The notes under the pieces were generated by a model. It saw only the letters and a list, made by a program, of their open reading frames with translations, made no database searches and was not told where the DNA came from. DNA of 64,000 nt, taken from Octadecabacter sp. B2R22. GTDB taxonomy: Bacteria; Pseudomonadota; Alphaproteobacteria; Rhodobacterales; Rhodobacteraceae. Positions within the stretch are counted from its first letter, which is position 1; each line of letters begins with the position of its first letter. Shown in pieces: positions 16,588 to 25,332 of the stretch. The translations under genes and the position numbers were made by a program. The stretch lies in contig NZ_JAHKQJ010000002.1 in assembly GCF_018861045.1 (NCBI RefSeq), positions 398,826 through 462,825 on the forward strand, in the 5' to 3' direction.

Positions 16588-17892
16588 TTACGTCCTTAAG
16601 TCTAAACGGCGTGTCATGTCGGTTTGTAGGTGTTTGTGCGGGTCGGCTTTGGCCGTTACTGCCGCCCATTTGGGGTGGTCGGCATACATCGATTTGATCG
16701 CTACGCCCGTGCTAAGCGCATCTTTGGCAAGGTAGATGCGGCCATTGGCCTTCAATGCGAGGGTTTCGAGCTTGGCAATCAGGTCTCGTGCAGCGGGGCG
16801 GTTCGGGAAATCAATTGCCAGCGTGTAGCCTTCCATCGGGAAGGACATGTAGCCTGCGCTTTCGCCATTCAGCCCTGCGCCCATGCGTTTGAGCACTGCG
16901 AGAGGGGAGGCGAGGCCAGAGCCCGCGACCATTTCCATCATTTGACGGAGCACGCCGTACTGATCCAACGGTACAACACACTGGAACTGATGAAACCCGC
17001 GTTTGCCATAAAGCTTGTTCCAATTGTGGATTTTATCAAGCGGGAAGAAGAAGTCGTTGATTGGGCGCACAACCGTCCGGCCTGATTTTGGCACGCGGCG
17101 GTAATAGAGCGCATTGAAGGCCCGCACGATGGGGCTGCTGAGGGCCAGATGTGGGGCGTTGAACGGGATCTTCTTTGATCTACGCGCTTTGGGTTTTAGC
17201 CCGCGACAGATTTCACCTTCTTCAACGATACCACGTCCGAGCCTATCCCCCGTCGCGGTCGCGTCTATCCAACCGACAGTATAGGGCGCATCAGACCCAT
17301 CCAGCAGGGCGATATGGTGGTCCCAATCTGTGGCGCGTTGTTCGCTGACCAACATCATGTCCCCACGAGCCTGAGACAGCTGCAACGTTGCCTGAACGAT
17401 AATGCCTGTTTGGCCAAGACCGCCACAGGTGGCTTTCCAAATGCCGCCGGATTTCGGCGTGATCGTTCTGGTCTTTTCGCCTTGGATCAACGTGATCGAG
17501 GTCACATGCTGGCAAAAGCTGCCAACATGGTGGTGGTTCTTGCCGTGAACATCCATGGAAATCGCACCGCCAACAGTGGCAAACCCGGTCCCCGGAAGCA
17601 CAGTGGGCAGCCACCCTTGGGGCGCAAGCACGCGGGTAAGTTCGCCCAATGTTATTCCAGCTTCGACAGTCAAAAGGCCTGCGCTGCGATCAAATGCGAT
17701 GATCCGATCAAGCTGCGTTAACTCTTGTACTGTACCGCCGGTATTCAAGGCGGCGTCGCCATAGCTGCGGCGATTGCCGATTGCGGGGGCGTTGATGTCT
17801 ATTTCTGATTGAGTGTTTGGCCGCACAAGGCGACCATTCGCGCGCAAGGCGCGGCCCCAGCCGGCGTATTCAGTTGTCTTTTGATCGGTCAT
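16588..17892 (-). CDS. FAD-linked oxidase, DprE1-like
   Basis: This 434-residue protein has an N-terminal FAD-binding domain (about 15-190, with RRSYGDAALN and GTGFATVGGAISMDVHGKNHH) and a C-terminal ALO-type substrate domain. The VHGKNHH segment matches the family of decaprenylphosphoryl-ribose 2'-oxidases, in which the His near it faces FAD. The enzyme would oxidise the 2'-hydroxyl of polyprenyl-phosphoryl ribose. The ATG at 17892 overlaps the stop of the upstream flippase-like gene by 4 bases (ATGA), so the two are coupled. Its partner SDR follows directly. Confidence 0.82.
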   Translation of the reverse strand: MTDQKTTEYAGWGRALRANGRLVRPNTQSEIDINAPAIGNRRSYGDAALNTGGTVQELTQLDRIIAFDRSAGLLTVEAGITLGELTRVLAPQGWLPTVLPGTGFATVGGAISMDVHGKNHHHVGSFCQHVTSITLIQGEKTRTITPKSGGIWKATCGGLGQTGIIVQATLQLSQARGDMMLVSEQRATDWDHHIALLDGSDAPYTVGWIDATATGDRLGRGIVEEGEICRGLKPKARRSKKIPFNAPHLALSSPIVRAFNALYYRRVPKSGRTVVRPINDFFFPLDKIHNWNKLYGKRGFHQFQCVVPLDQYGVLRQMMEMVAGSGLASPLAVLKRMGAGLNGESAGYMSFPMEGYTLAIDFPNRPAARDLIAKLETLALKANGRIYLAKDALSTGVAIKSMYADHPKWAAVTAKADPHKHLQTDMTRRLDLRT

Positions 17893-18896
17893 TCGGTTTC
17901 GGCCTTTGCAGACAGACGCTCGGCGATTGGAAAGACCGCCAGCCCAATCAGGATGGCGAACCACAGTGTTGTCAGGCGAATGACCGCCGTTGCGGGGATG
18001 GAAGTTTCCAGTGGCACGCCTTCGAGGGACAACAGGGCGACCATAGCCGCCTCAGCCCCGCCGACGCCGCCCGGTGCACCCGTTAGGCCCCCAGCGAGGG
18101 TCGAAAACGTGAAAATGGCGATGGCTTTGGCGAGGCCAATATCAGCCCCCATCCACATCAGTAGGATGTGAAACGCGTAACCTTCCGCGATCCAACCGAT
18201 CAACCCAAGCGTAAGGGCTGTGGCCATAATCGGGCCGCTGGAGAACACGTTAAGGGACCTTGCGGCCATACGAACGCGGGCCAATAGACGGGGGAACCGC
18301 CCAATGGTGCGGTAAAGATAGGTGACACAACCCGCCAGCAATTTTGGGCGGGTTGCAACAAAGGCGGCGATCAAGGCGAGGGCTGCCACAGGCAAGGCCA
18401 TCGCGATGCCGCCTGCCGACAGGGCGATGCAGCCTGCAAGGATCAAACCCATCGCGGCAAGGTCGGAGGCGCGATCCATCAACACCAGTGGGGCTGTGCG
18501 CTCAACGGCCCAACCGGTTTCACGGCGCAGCCAACGCATTCGGATGAGTTCGCCGACCCGACCAGGAGTCACGGACATCGCAAATCCCCCAAGGAAGTGA
18601 CGTAAGTCCTGTATCAGCGTCGTCGGGAGGCCAAGGCGATTGGAAAATAAATGCCATCTCGCGCCACGAAATAGATAGTTCACAAGGCTGAGCGCGAGGA
18701 GAATCGAGATTTGGCCAAGGGTCAATTGCATCAACTGGTGCTTGGTCTCTTCCCAACCCGTTGCAGCGGCGAGCCCAGCCAAGCCAGCAATCACAAAGGC
18801 AAACAGGGCGGCCAATAGTGCGATGTCACGCCAGCGGCGCCCCGGACCCTTACGGGCGGGCGCAGATGTCACCTGAGATGTGTTTGAACTGCTCAT
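17889..18896 (-). CDS. Flippase-like membrane protein (UPF0104 / LPG synthase TM family)
   Basis: This is a 335-residue protein with about eight membrane helices and the GGFAMSVTPGRVGELIR and GAPGGVGGAEAAMV signatures of the lysylphosphatidylglycerol synthase TM domain family. Members often occur with glycolipid genes and are suspected to move or handle lipid-linked sugars. The ATG at 18896 has GAAAGG 6 bases upstream; an ATG at 18902 touches that site and is less likely. It leads the DprE1- and DprE2-like genes in one operon and may export their lipid product. Confidence 0.75.
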   Translation of the reverse strand: MSSSNTSQVTSAPARKGPGRRWRDIALLAALFAFVIAGLAGLAAATGWEETKHQLMQLTLGQISILLALSLVNYLFRGARWHLFSNRLGLPTTLIQDLRHFLGGFAMSVTPGRVGELIRMRWLRRETGWAVERTAPLVLMDRASDLAAMGLILAGCIALSAGGIAMALPVAALALIAAFVATRPKLLAGCVTYLYRTIGRFPRLLARVRMAARSLNVFSSGPIMATALTLGLIGWIAEGYAFHILLMWMGADIGLAKAIAIFTFSTLAGGLTGAPGGVGGAEAAMVALLSLEGVPLETSIPATAVIRLTTLWFAILIGLAVFPIAERLSAKAETE

Positions 18897-19016
18897 GCTC
18901 ATCCTTTCGCGATTAGCGACAGAATAGGGCGAGACTATGACTTTGTGCACGAAACGGAAACGGTTTTGCGTGGTTTTACGGTTCCTGCGCGTTTCGCAGA
19001 AGCGATCAAAGGAAAA

Positions 19017-19045
19017 CGCCGGGCACATCAACGATGCGTCCGGCG
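19017..19045 (-). terminator. Terminator of the scoAB operon
   Basis: A CGCCGG / CCGGCG stem with an extended imperfect inner stem and AAC loop is followed by TTTTCC on the minus strand, 39 bases past the scoB stop. It separates scoAB from the flippase-like gene. Confidence 0.65.
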
Positions 19046-19083
19046 TGAATTATTAAGTCTCAATCGGGGGTGAGCGAGGCGCC

Positions 19084-19704
19084 TTAGACGATTGTTGCCT
19101 CTGTTGCGGCGCGCAGATCGTCTTCGCTGACGCCATCGGCGCATTCAACGATCTTCAACCCACCTTCAACGACATCCAAAACGCCAAGGTTGGTGATGAT
19201 CCGATCAACAACGCCCTTACCCGTCAGCGGCAAAGTGCATTCTTTCAGCAGCTTGCTGTCGCCATGTTTGTTGGTGTGATCCATCACGACGATCACGCGG
19301 CCAACACCAGCCACCAGATCCATCGCGCCGCCCATGCCCTTCACGAGCTTGCCTGGAATCATCCAGTTGGCGAGGTCGCCTTTTTCATCGACTTCCATCG
19401 CGCCAAGGATCGCGGCTGCGATTTTGCCACCACGGATCATGCCGAAGGACTGTGCTGAGTCGAAATAGGCGGTACGATCCATTTCGGTAATGGTCTGTTT
19501 GCCCGCATTGATGAGGTCAGGGTCTTCCTCGCCCTCAAACGGGAAGGGGCCCATGCCAAGCATGCCGTTTTCGGACTGAAGCGTAATGTCTTTGTCGCCC
19601 ACGTAATTCGCCACCAGCGTCGGGATGCCGATGCCTAGGTTTACATACCAGCCGTCTTCGAGTTCTTGCGCGGCACGTGCCGCCATTTGGTTACGATCCC
19701 ACAT
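19084..19704 (-). CDS. scoB: 3-oxoacid CoA-transferase subunit B
   Basis: This is a 206-residue beta subunit of succinyl-CoA:3-ketoacid (acetoacetate) CoA transferase. The catalytic Glu lies in the SENGMLGMGP motif near residue 50. It activates acetoacetate with CoA from succinyl-CoA, which feeds ketone bodies or PHB breakdown into acetyl-CoA. Its ATG shares one base with the scoA stop, so the subunits are translationally coupled. Length and motifs fit the two-subunit bacterial form well. Confidence 0.9.
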   Translation of the reverse strand: MWDRNQMAARAAQELEDGWYVNLGIGIPTLVANYVGDKDITLQSENGMLGMGPFPFEGEEDPDLINAGKQTITEMDRTAYFDSAQSFGMIRGGKIAAAILGAMEVDEKGDLANWMIPGKLVKGMGGAMDLVAGVGRVIVVMDHTNKHGDSKLLKECTLPLTGKGVVDRIITNLGVLDVVEGGLKIVECADGVSEDDLRAATEATIV

Positions 19705-20420
19705 TATGTTTTCTCCCGAACGGTGCGCTGTTCGATGCGCTTTTCGTGATCGCCCTGAATAATCCGGTGCACGTAGATGCCGGGCAGGTGGATGCTGTCG
19801 GGGTCAAGTGAACCCGTCGGAACGATTTCTTCAACCTCAACGACGCAGGTCTTGCCACACATGGCCGCCGGTGGGTTAAAGTTGCGGGCCGTTTTACGGA
19901 ACACAAGGTTGCCAGTTTCGTCCGCTTTCCATGCCTTCACAATGGCGAGGTCGGCAAAGATACCGTTCTCCATGATGTAAGTTTCCATGGCGCCATCAGG
20001 GCCGGTCGGGAAATCTTTGTGTTCTTTGCCATCCGCGATCACAGTGCCAACACCGGTTTTTGTATAAAAACCAGGGATGCCACAACCGCCAGAGCGCATA
20101 CGTTCAGCCAAAGTGCCTTGTGGGTTGAATTCCAATTCCAGCTCTCCGGACAAATACTGACGCATGAATTCTGCGTTTTCGCCAACGTATGAGCTGATCA
20201 TCTTTTTGACCTGTCGGGTCTGCAGCAAAATGCCGATCCCGAAGTCATCAACGCCCGCGTTGTTGGACGCGAATGTCAGATCCTTGGTGCCAGCGTCTTT
20301 GATCGCGTCCAGCAGCAATTCGGGAATGCCGCAGAGGCCAAAGCCCCCAGCCGCGATGAACATGCCGTCATGTAGCAACCCATCAAGGGCTGCGGCGGCG
20401 TTTGGATAGATTTTCTTCAT
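19704..20420 (-). CDS. scoA: 3-oxoacid CoA-transferase subunit A
   Basis: This is a 238-residue alpha subunit with the CoA-transferase family 1 signature GGFGLCGIPE near residue 26 and GAGGCGIPGFYT-like segment (SGGCGIPGFYTKTG) in the middle. It pairs with ScoB from the next gene. The Shine-Dalgarno run GGGGG four bases upstream of the ATG lies inside a stem-loop, which may restrain its translation. Confidence 0.9.
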   Translation of the reverse strand: MKKIYPNAAAALDGLLHDGMFIAAGGFGLCGIPELLLDAIKDAGTKDLTFASNNAGVDDFGIGILLQTRQVKKMISSYVGENAEFMRQYLSGELELEFNPQGTLAERMRSGGCGIPGFYTKTGVGTVIADGKEHKDFPTGPDGAMETYIMENGIFADLAIVKAWKADETGNLVFRKTARNFNPPAAMCGKTCVVEVEEIVPTGSLDPDSIHLPGIYVHRIIQGDHEKRIEQRTVREKT

Positions 20421-20424
20421 GAAA

Positions 20425-20466
20425 CCCCCGTTAAAGTTGCCCTATTGATAAGGGGCTAAACGGGGG
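20425..20466 (-). promoter_or_regulatory. Two-tier stem-loop masking the scoA ribosome site
   Basis: Outer arms CCCCCGTT (20425-20432) and AACGGGGG (20459-20466) enclose an inner stem, GCCC-TAT paired with ATA-GGGC. On the minus strand the GGGGG of the scoA ribosome site is in the 3' outer arm, four bases from the ATG. The element could control scoA translation or end the topA message 26 bases after its stop. There is no T run of note. Confidence 0.5.
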
Positions 20467-20491
20467 TGTCAATGAGTGCCGCACCGCAGCG

Positions 20492-23179
20492 TTATTCGAT
20501 TACATCGTCACTGGTATCAGCCGTTTTACTAGCCGCGGGCTTTTTCTTGGCCGCAGGTTTCTTTTTCGTTGCGGGTTTCTTAGCGGCCGGCTTTTTGGCT
20601 ACAGCTTTCTTGGCTGGCGCCTTTTTCTTTGCCGGAGCCTTGCGCGCGACTTTCTTGCCCGCCTTAGCGGCCCTTTCTTCGATAAGCGTGACTGCTTGCG
20701 ACAATGTCAAATCAGCCACTTCGATCGTATCGGGGATCGTCGCGTTGATTTTGTCCCACTTAACATAGGGGCCGTATTTGCCATCAAATACATTGACCGG
20801 ACCGCCGACGTCAGGGTGTTCGCCCAGTTCGCGCACAGGCACAGCGGCTTTGCCGCGTTGGCCACGGCTGGCGACCTTGGCGGCCAACAGTTCAACCGCG
20901 TGGTTCATGCCGACAGTGAACACATCTTCAAGCGTTTCGAGGTTCGCATTGGTGCCCCCACGATCGGACGTGGATTCCGCGTGTTTCAGATAGGGGCCAT
21001 ATCGCCCGATGTTGGCGAAAACGTTGACGCCATCTTCGGGGTGTTTGCCGATGAAGCGGGGAAGGGACAGCAGCTTGACCGCTGTCTCCAAAGTAACCTC
21101 TTCTGGCGGCCATTCTTTGGGAATGGATTGGCGGTTCGGTTTCTTGTTTTCTTCTGTGACTTCGCCGCGCTGGGCGTAAGGTCCGAAACGACCTTTGTGA
21201 ATCCAGATTTTGTCGCCGTCATCTTCGCCAAGCATTTTGCCTTCTGGCGGAATGCCGGACGTGTCTTCAGCACCGGGAGGGCCGAACGCGCGGGTGTATT
21301 TGCATTCAGGGTAGTTGGAGCAGCCGATAAACGCACCGCCAGAACGGGCCGTGCGCATAGACAGACGTCCAGTCCCACAGTTCGGGCAAAGGCGCGGATC
21401 CGTGCCTTCTTCGTTTGGCGGGAAGATATGCGGCGCTAGAACTTCGTTAATTTTATCAAGTACTTCAGTGATGGAGTTGTCCATCGCTTCATCAATAGTG
21501 GTTTTGAAGTCGCCCCAGAAATCAGCGAGCACCTTTTTATAATCGGCGTCCCCAGCGGAGACGTGATCGAGATCTTCTTCAAGCGACGCTGTATAGTCGT
21601 AGCCCACGTATTTGCGGAAGTAATTGGTCAAGAATGCTGTGACCAAACGCCCTTTGTCTTCGGGAATTAGACGGTTCTTATCTTTGCGGACATACTCGCG
21701 GTCCTGAATCGTAGTTACGATCGACGCGTAGGTGGACGGGCGGCCAATACCGAGCTCTTCCATCCGTTTGACCAAAGTCGCCTCGGTGTAACGGGGCGGT
21801 GGCTGTGTGAAATGTTGTTCCGGCGTGACTGAGTTCTTGCTCAGCGCTTCGCCCTCGGCCATTTGTGGCAGCCGTTTATCATCGTCATCAACAACATCTG
21901 TGTCGACGTCATCGCGGCCTTCTTCATAGACACGCAAGAACCCGTCAAAAAGCATCACTTGACCAGTGGCGCGCAATTCGACCTGACCATCATCGCTGCC
22001 GATATCGACGGTTGTGCGTTCCATGCGGGCCGCTGCCATTTGGCTGGATACGGTACGTTTGTAGATGAGGTCGTAAAGCTTGCGCTGATCCGGATCGGCG
22101 ATCTTGGCGCTTTCGGCATCCAGCATCAGGTCAGTCGGGCGCACACATTCGTGCGCCTCTTGGGCGTTCTTGGCTTTGTTTTTGTAGATGCGCGGCTCGG
22201 CGGGGACGTATTCCTTACCGAACTTGGTGGCGATGGCGTCACGCGCTGCGGTCACAGCTTCTGGTGCCATGTCGATGCCGTCGGTCCGCATATATGTGAT
22301 CAGACCTGCTTCGTACAAACGTTGCGCGGCGTTCATTGTCATCCGTGCGCCAAAACCGAACTTACGGCTGGCTTCCTGCTGCAGCGTGGACGTCATGAAC
22401 GGAGCGGACGGGTTGCGATTGGCGGGCTTTGCCTCGACCCGCTTTACGCTGAGGTCGCGGGACATAACTGCTTGTTGGGCCAATTCGGCCTGCGTTTCGT
22501 TCTCGAGGTCGAACTTTTCAAGCTTCTTACCCGCAAGAACCGTCAGGCGGGTTTCGACGTTCTGATTACGCGGTGTTTGAAGTTGGGCTTTTACAGACCA
22601 ATATTCGCGGTTGTTGAACGCCTCGATTTCCATCTCGCGCTCTACGATGATCCGCAAGGTGACCGATTGCACACGGCCAGCGGATTTCGCACCGGGCAGG
22701 CGGCGCCACAACACAGGGCTAAGTTTGAACCCAACGAGGTAATCAAGTGCGCGGCGCGCGAGATAGGCATCCACCAACGGCTGATCAACGATACGCGGGT
22801 TTTTCATCGCTTCGGTTACGGCGGATTTGGTGATCGCATTGAACACCACGCGGCTGACGGGCGTGTCTTTCTTGATGACTTTGCGTTTGCGCAGCGCCTC
22901 TTCGAGGTGCCAAGAAATCGCTTCCCCTTCGCGGTCGGGGTCGGTCGCGAGGATCAGTTCGTTGTCGTCTTTTAGGGCGTCGGCGATGGCCTTTATGTGC
23001 TTTTTACTGTCGCTGGCGACTTCCCAAAGCATGTCAAAATCGTTGTCCGGATCAACGGATCCATCCTTGGGGGGCAAGTCGCGAACGTGCCCATAGGATG
23101 CTAGGACTGTATAATCAGACCCCAAATACTTGTTGATTGTCTTAGCTTTAGCCGGAGACTCGACGACAACAACAGGCAT
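20492..23179 (-). CDS. topA: DNA topoisomerase I
   Basis: This is an 895-residue type IA topoisomerase that relaxes negative supercoils. The Toprim domain starts at VVVVESPAKAKTINKYLG. The active-site Tyr is Tyr296 in LITYMRTDG. One C4 zinc-finger module (CPNCG ... GCSNYPEC) follows the core, then DNA-binding repeats with the GRFGPY and GRYGPY motifs. The last 55 residues are Lys/Ala/Pro-rich, as usual in alphaproteobacterial TopA. An AAAGGATTCC ribosome site precedes the ATG. Confidence 0.97.
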   Translation of the reverse strand: MPVVVVESPAKAKTINKYLGSDYTVLASYGHVRDLPPKDGSVDPDNDFDMLWEVASDSKKHIKAIADALKDDNELILATDPDREGEAISWHLEEALRKRKVIKKDTPVSRVVFNAITKSAVTEAMKNPRIVDQPLVDAYLARRALDYLVGFKLSPVLWRRLPGAKSAGRVQSVTLRIIVEREMEIEAFNNREYWSVKAQLQTPRNQNVETRLTVLAGKKLEKFDLENETQAELAQQAVMSRDLSVKRVEAKPANRNPSAPFMTSTLQQEASRKFGFGARMTMNAAQRLYEAGLITYMRTDGIDMAPEAVTAARDAIATKFGKEYVPAEPRIYKNKAKNAQEAHECVRPTDLMLDAESAKIADPDQRKLYDLIYKRTVSSQMAAARMERTTVDIGSDDGQVELRATGQVMLFDGFLRVYEEGRDDVDTDVVDDDDKRLPQMAEGEALSKNSVTPEQHFTQPPPRYTEATLVKRMEELGIGRPSTYASIVTTIQDREYVRKDKNRLIPEDKGRLVTAFLTNYFRKYVGYDYTASLEEDLDHVSAGDADYKKVLADFWGDFKTTIDEAMDNSITEVLDKINEVLAPHIFPPNEEGTDPRLCPNCGTGRLSMRTARSGGAFIGCSNYPECKYTRAFGPPGAEDTSGIPPEGKMLGEDDGDKIWIHKGRFGPYAQRGEVTEENKKPNRQSIPKEWPPEEVTLETAVKLLSLPRFIGKHPEDGVNVFANIGRYGPYLKHAESTSDRGGTNANLETLEDVFTVGMNHAVELLAAKVASRGQRGKAAVPVRELGEHPDVGGPVNVFDGKYGPYVKWDKINATIPDTIEVADLTLSQAVTLIEERAAKAGKKVARKAPAKKKAPAKKAVAKKPAAKKPATKKKPAAKKKPAASKTADTSDDVIE

Positions 23180-23369
23180 GGGAATCCTTTCAAAAGATAC
23201 AAATCCGAACGTCGCGCAAAATGTGGGTGGGGTTGGGGGATTGTCAATGCAACATCTTGAGAATGAATTGACGTTGCGACAATTCCCCGCTGCTAAGGGC
23301 CATTTTGTTGCCTCGTTTTCTGTCTAAAACATCGGAAACTAGAGTTTTTTAGCAATGAGGTAAGAGCAA

Positions 23370-23546
23370 ATGAACGAAGTGGTCATAGGGATATGCGTGT
23401 TTGCGGCTATTGCTGGATTTCTTTGGCTTGAACGTGCGTTCGATCGCCTCCCTGCGTCTCATTGGGTTAACCAGCTGCGCAAGAAATGGGGCCGTGATGG
23501 TTACAATACAGACGGCGATTTCGGTGACGGTGGTTGCGGCGACTAA
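23370..23546 (+). CDS. Small single-span membrane protein
   Basis: This is a 58-residue reading frame with ATG at 23370 and a GAGG site upstream. One hydrophobic helix (residues 4-20, VVIGICVFAAIAGFLWL) is followed by a basic middle (NQLRKKWGRDG) and a Gly/Asp-rich C-terminal tail ending GDGGCGD. It lies between topA (divergent) and dprA (convergent, 6 bases away). I do not recognise the family. Tight packing against dprA and the good ribosome site favour a real gene. Confidence 0.6.
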   Translation: MNEVVIGICVFAAIAGFLWLERAFDRLPASHWVNQLRKKWGRDGYNTDGDFGDGGCGD

Positions 23547-23552
23547 CGTAGA

Positions 23553-24707
23553 TTAGTTGGCCCGTGCTAACAGTCCGCCAGCCTGTCGCACGACTTTCCC
23601 ATCCAGTTCCAAATCCATCAATATGGGGGCCACCGCTGTTGGCGCGGCATTCAGCATGCGCAGCAATTGATCTTCGGCCATCGGGTTTGGACCGAGACGA
23701 GATAGGATATCTTGGTGAAGAAGTGCCGTTTCACGCAGGTTACGTGTTGAGGGTTCAGTCTGCGGCCCGTTTTGTTGGGCGTGCTGCAGGGGCAACTCTG
23801 GCGCCGCTTCTTTTGGGTCACCCATAAATTCAAGAACATCAGACGCACCGCGCACAAGGGTCGCACCGTCGCGGATCAGCATGTTGCAGCCAGACGCACG
23901 GGCATCAAACGGATGCCCTGGCACCGCCAAAACATCGCGCCCTTGATCAAGTGCAGTGCGGGCGGTGATCAGGCTGCCGGACTTGGCCGCGGCCTCGACG
24001 ACAAGCGTTGCCATGCTCACCCCCGAGATGATTCTGTTGCGGGCGACAAAATGGCGGGCCATTGGGTGCTGGCCAATAGGTTGATCTGAAATGCGCAGCC
24101 CGTCTTTCGCGATTCTATGGGCTAGGGCCGCGTTTTCGGCGGGGTAGATCACATCAACCCCACCTGCGACGACGGCAACGGTCCCGCTGGAAAGGGCCGC
24201 GTCATGGGCGACCGCATCGATCCCGCGTGCGAGACCGGAGACAACTGTAAATCCCGCTTCACCAAGTTCGGCGGCAAGTTTGCGGGCCATTCGCGTGCCA
24301 AGTGATGATGCGTTTCGCGCACCTACCAATGCGATCATCGGTCGAGACATCACCGCGGTCTGCCCCATCATCCAAAGCATCACAGGGGCATCATCAATTT
24401 CAGATAGGGCCGTCGGGAAGTCGGCGTCGCCTTCAAACACCAAACGTGCTTTGGCGGCGCGCCCTGCTTTCAGCTCGGCGATTGCAACGCCTTCGGGGCA
24501 GGGGCGATAGTCGGACACTCCGGCGCTATTCGCGATCTCGGGGAGTGCGGCCAAGGCGGCACCGGCACTGCCATGTTCCCGTAATAAGCGACGGTAGGTC
24601 GCTGGCCCAACTCTACGAGAGCGCAAGAGGCGGAGACGGTCAAGCCGATCGTCTTCCGTGGTGGGTGGGAGTGGGGGGTGAGTGGAAGAGGTTTCGTCTT
24701 CGGTCAT
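23553..24707 (-). CDS. dprA: DNA-processing protein DprA
   Basis: This is a 384-residue single-strand DNA-binding protein that loads RecA in natural transformation. The Rossmann-like core (about 115-325) has VGARNASSLGTRMA, VVSGLARGIDAVAH and the SGSLITARTALDQGRDVLAVPG motifs. An N-terminal helical domain precedes the core and a C-terminal winged-helix domain (about 325-384) follows. It is alone on this strand after a 136-base gap from the upstream membrane protein gene. Confidence 0.95.
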   Translation of the reverse strand: MTEDETSSTHPPLPPTTEDDRLDRLRLLRSRRVGPATYRRLLREHGSAGAALAALPEIANSAGVSDYRPCPEGVAIAELKAGRAAKARLVFEGDADFPTALSEIDDAPVMLWMMGQTAVMSRPMIALVGARNASSLGTRMARKLAAELGEAGFTVVSGLARGIDAVAHDAALSSGTVAVVAGGVDVIYPAENAALAHRIAKDGLRISDQPIGQHPMARHFVARNRIISGVSMATLVVEAAAKSGSLITARTALDQGRDVLAVPGHPFDARASGCNMLIRDGATLVRGASDVLEFMGDPKEAAPELPLQHAQQNGPQTEPSTRNLRETALLHQDILSRLGPNPMAEDQLLRMLNAAPTAVAPILMDLELDGKVVRQAGGLLARAN

Positions 24708-24843
24708 CCTGATCTCCGCCTGTTGCAGACTCAGGTGTAGGACTGCAAAGTTAACGGAAGGTTATCAAATCCCCTAGCTGTCTGATCTTTTTGATGCTTT
24801 GCCGATCAGGCCCAGAAGACGGCCCTCGCTTGGATCAGCGCAA

Positions 24844-25332
24844 TTAAGCCGAAGTGTCGCTATTGGAGCGGGGAATGCCGATTGCTGTCGGGTGGATAAA
24901 CCGTATCGAACCCCAGTACAGCAAGGCTAGAATAACACCGATGCCCATAAAGCCGATCACTTCGGGATGCAGGATGAACCGTCCACCGTTCAGCAAAATT
25001 GTCGTCAAAAGGCCGCCCAGTGCACCGCCCAAGACGGCAACGCCCCATCCAGCATGGCCTTTTGTGGCAGCCCAAGCGCTGGCCGGGACCGCTCCTAATA
25101 GAACAATCCATGAAAAAAGCGGAGAGACCACGAGAAGGAACGCCATTGAACCGATCATCTCGGGAGGGGTGGCACCAAGGTAAGACGCGAGCATCAGCAT
25201 ACCTTCTACAAGGGCCCCAATCGCGGGGGCGCCGAAGAGTATCGCGAGTGTTCCCGTTAAGACAGGCCAGTACCCGGCTTTTGCGACACCCGCAGGGGCG
25301 GTGCGCCAGAACGGGAACCGTGATGTTGTCAC
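24844..25332 (-). CDS. Hypothetical integral membrane protein
   Basis: This 162-residue protein has four to five hydrophobic segments and a short polar tail. I do not recognise the family. The GTG at 25332 overlaps the tldD stop (GTGA, 4 bases), which supports this start over an upstream in-frame one and implies coupling with tldD. Nothing in the sequence shows an enzymatic motif. Confidence 0.7.
   Translation of the reverse strand: MTTSRFPFWRTAPAGVAKAGYWPVLTGTLAILFGAPAIGALVEGMLMLASYLGATPPEMIGSMAFLLVVSPLFSWIVLLGAVPASAWAATKGHAGWGVAVLGGALGGLLTTILLNGGRFILHPEVIGFMGIGVILALLYWGSIRFIHPTAIGIPRSNSDTSA

Noticed and set aside
20495..20670. Lys/Ala repeat at the C-terminus of topA as a possible unstable repeat
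   Set aside because: Such basic low-complexity tails are normal in alphaproteobacterial TopA; the units are not exact at DNA level.
21863..22975. 370-codon plus-strand frame opposite topA
   Set aside because: It is antisense of the topoisomerase core, with no start signal and no domain.
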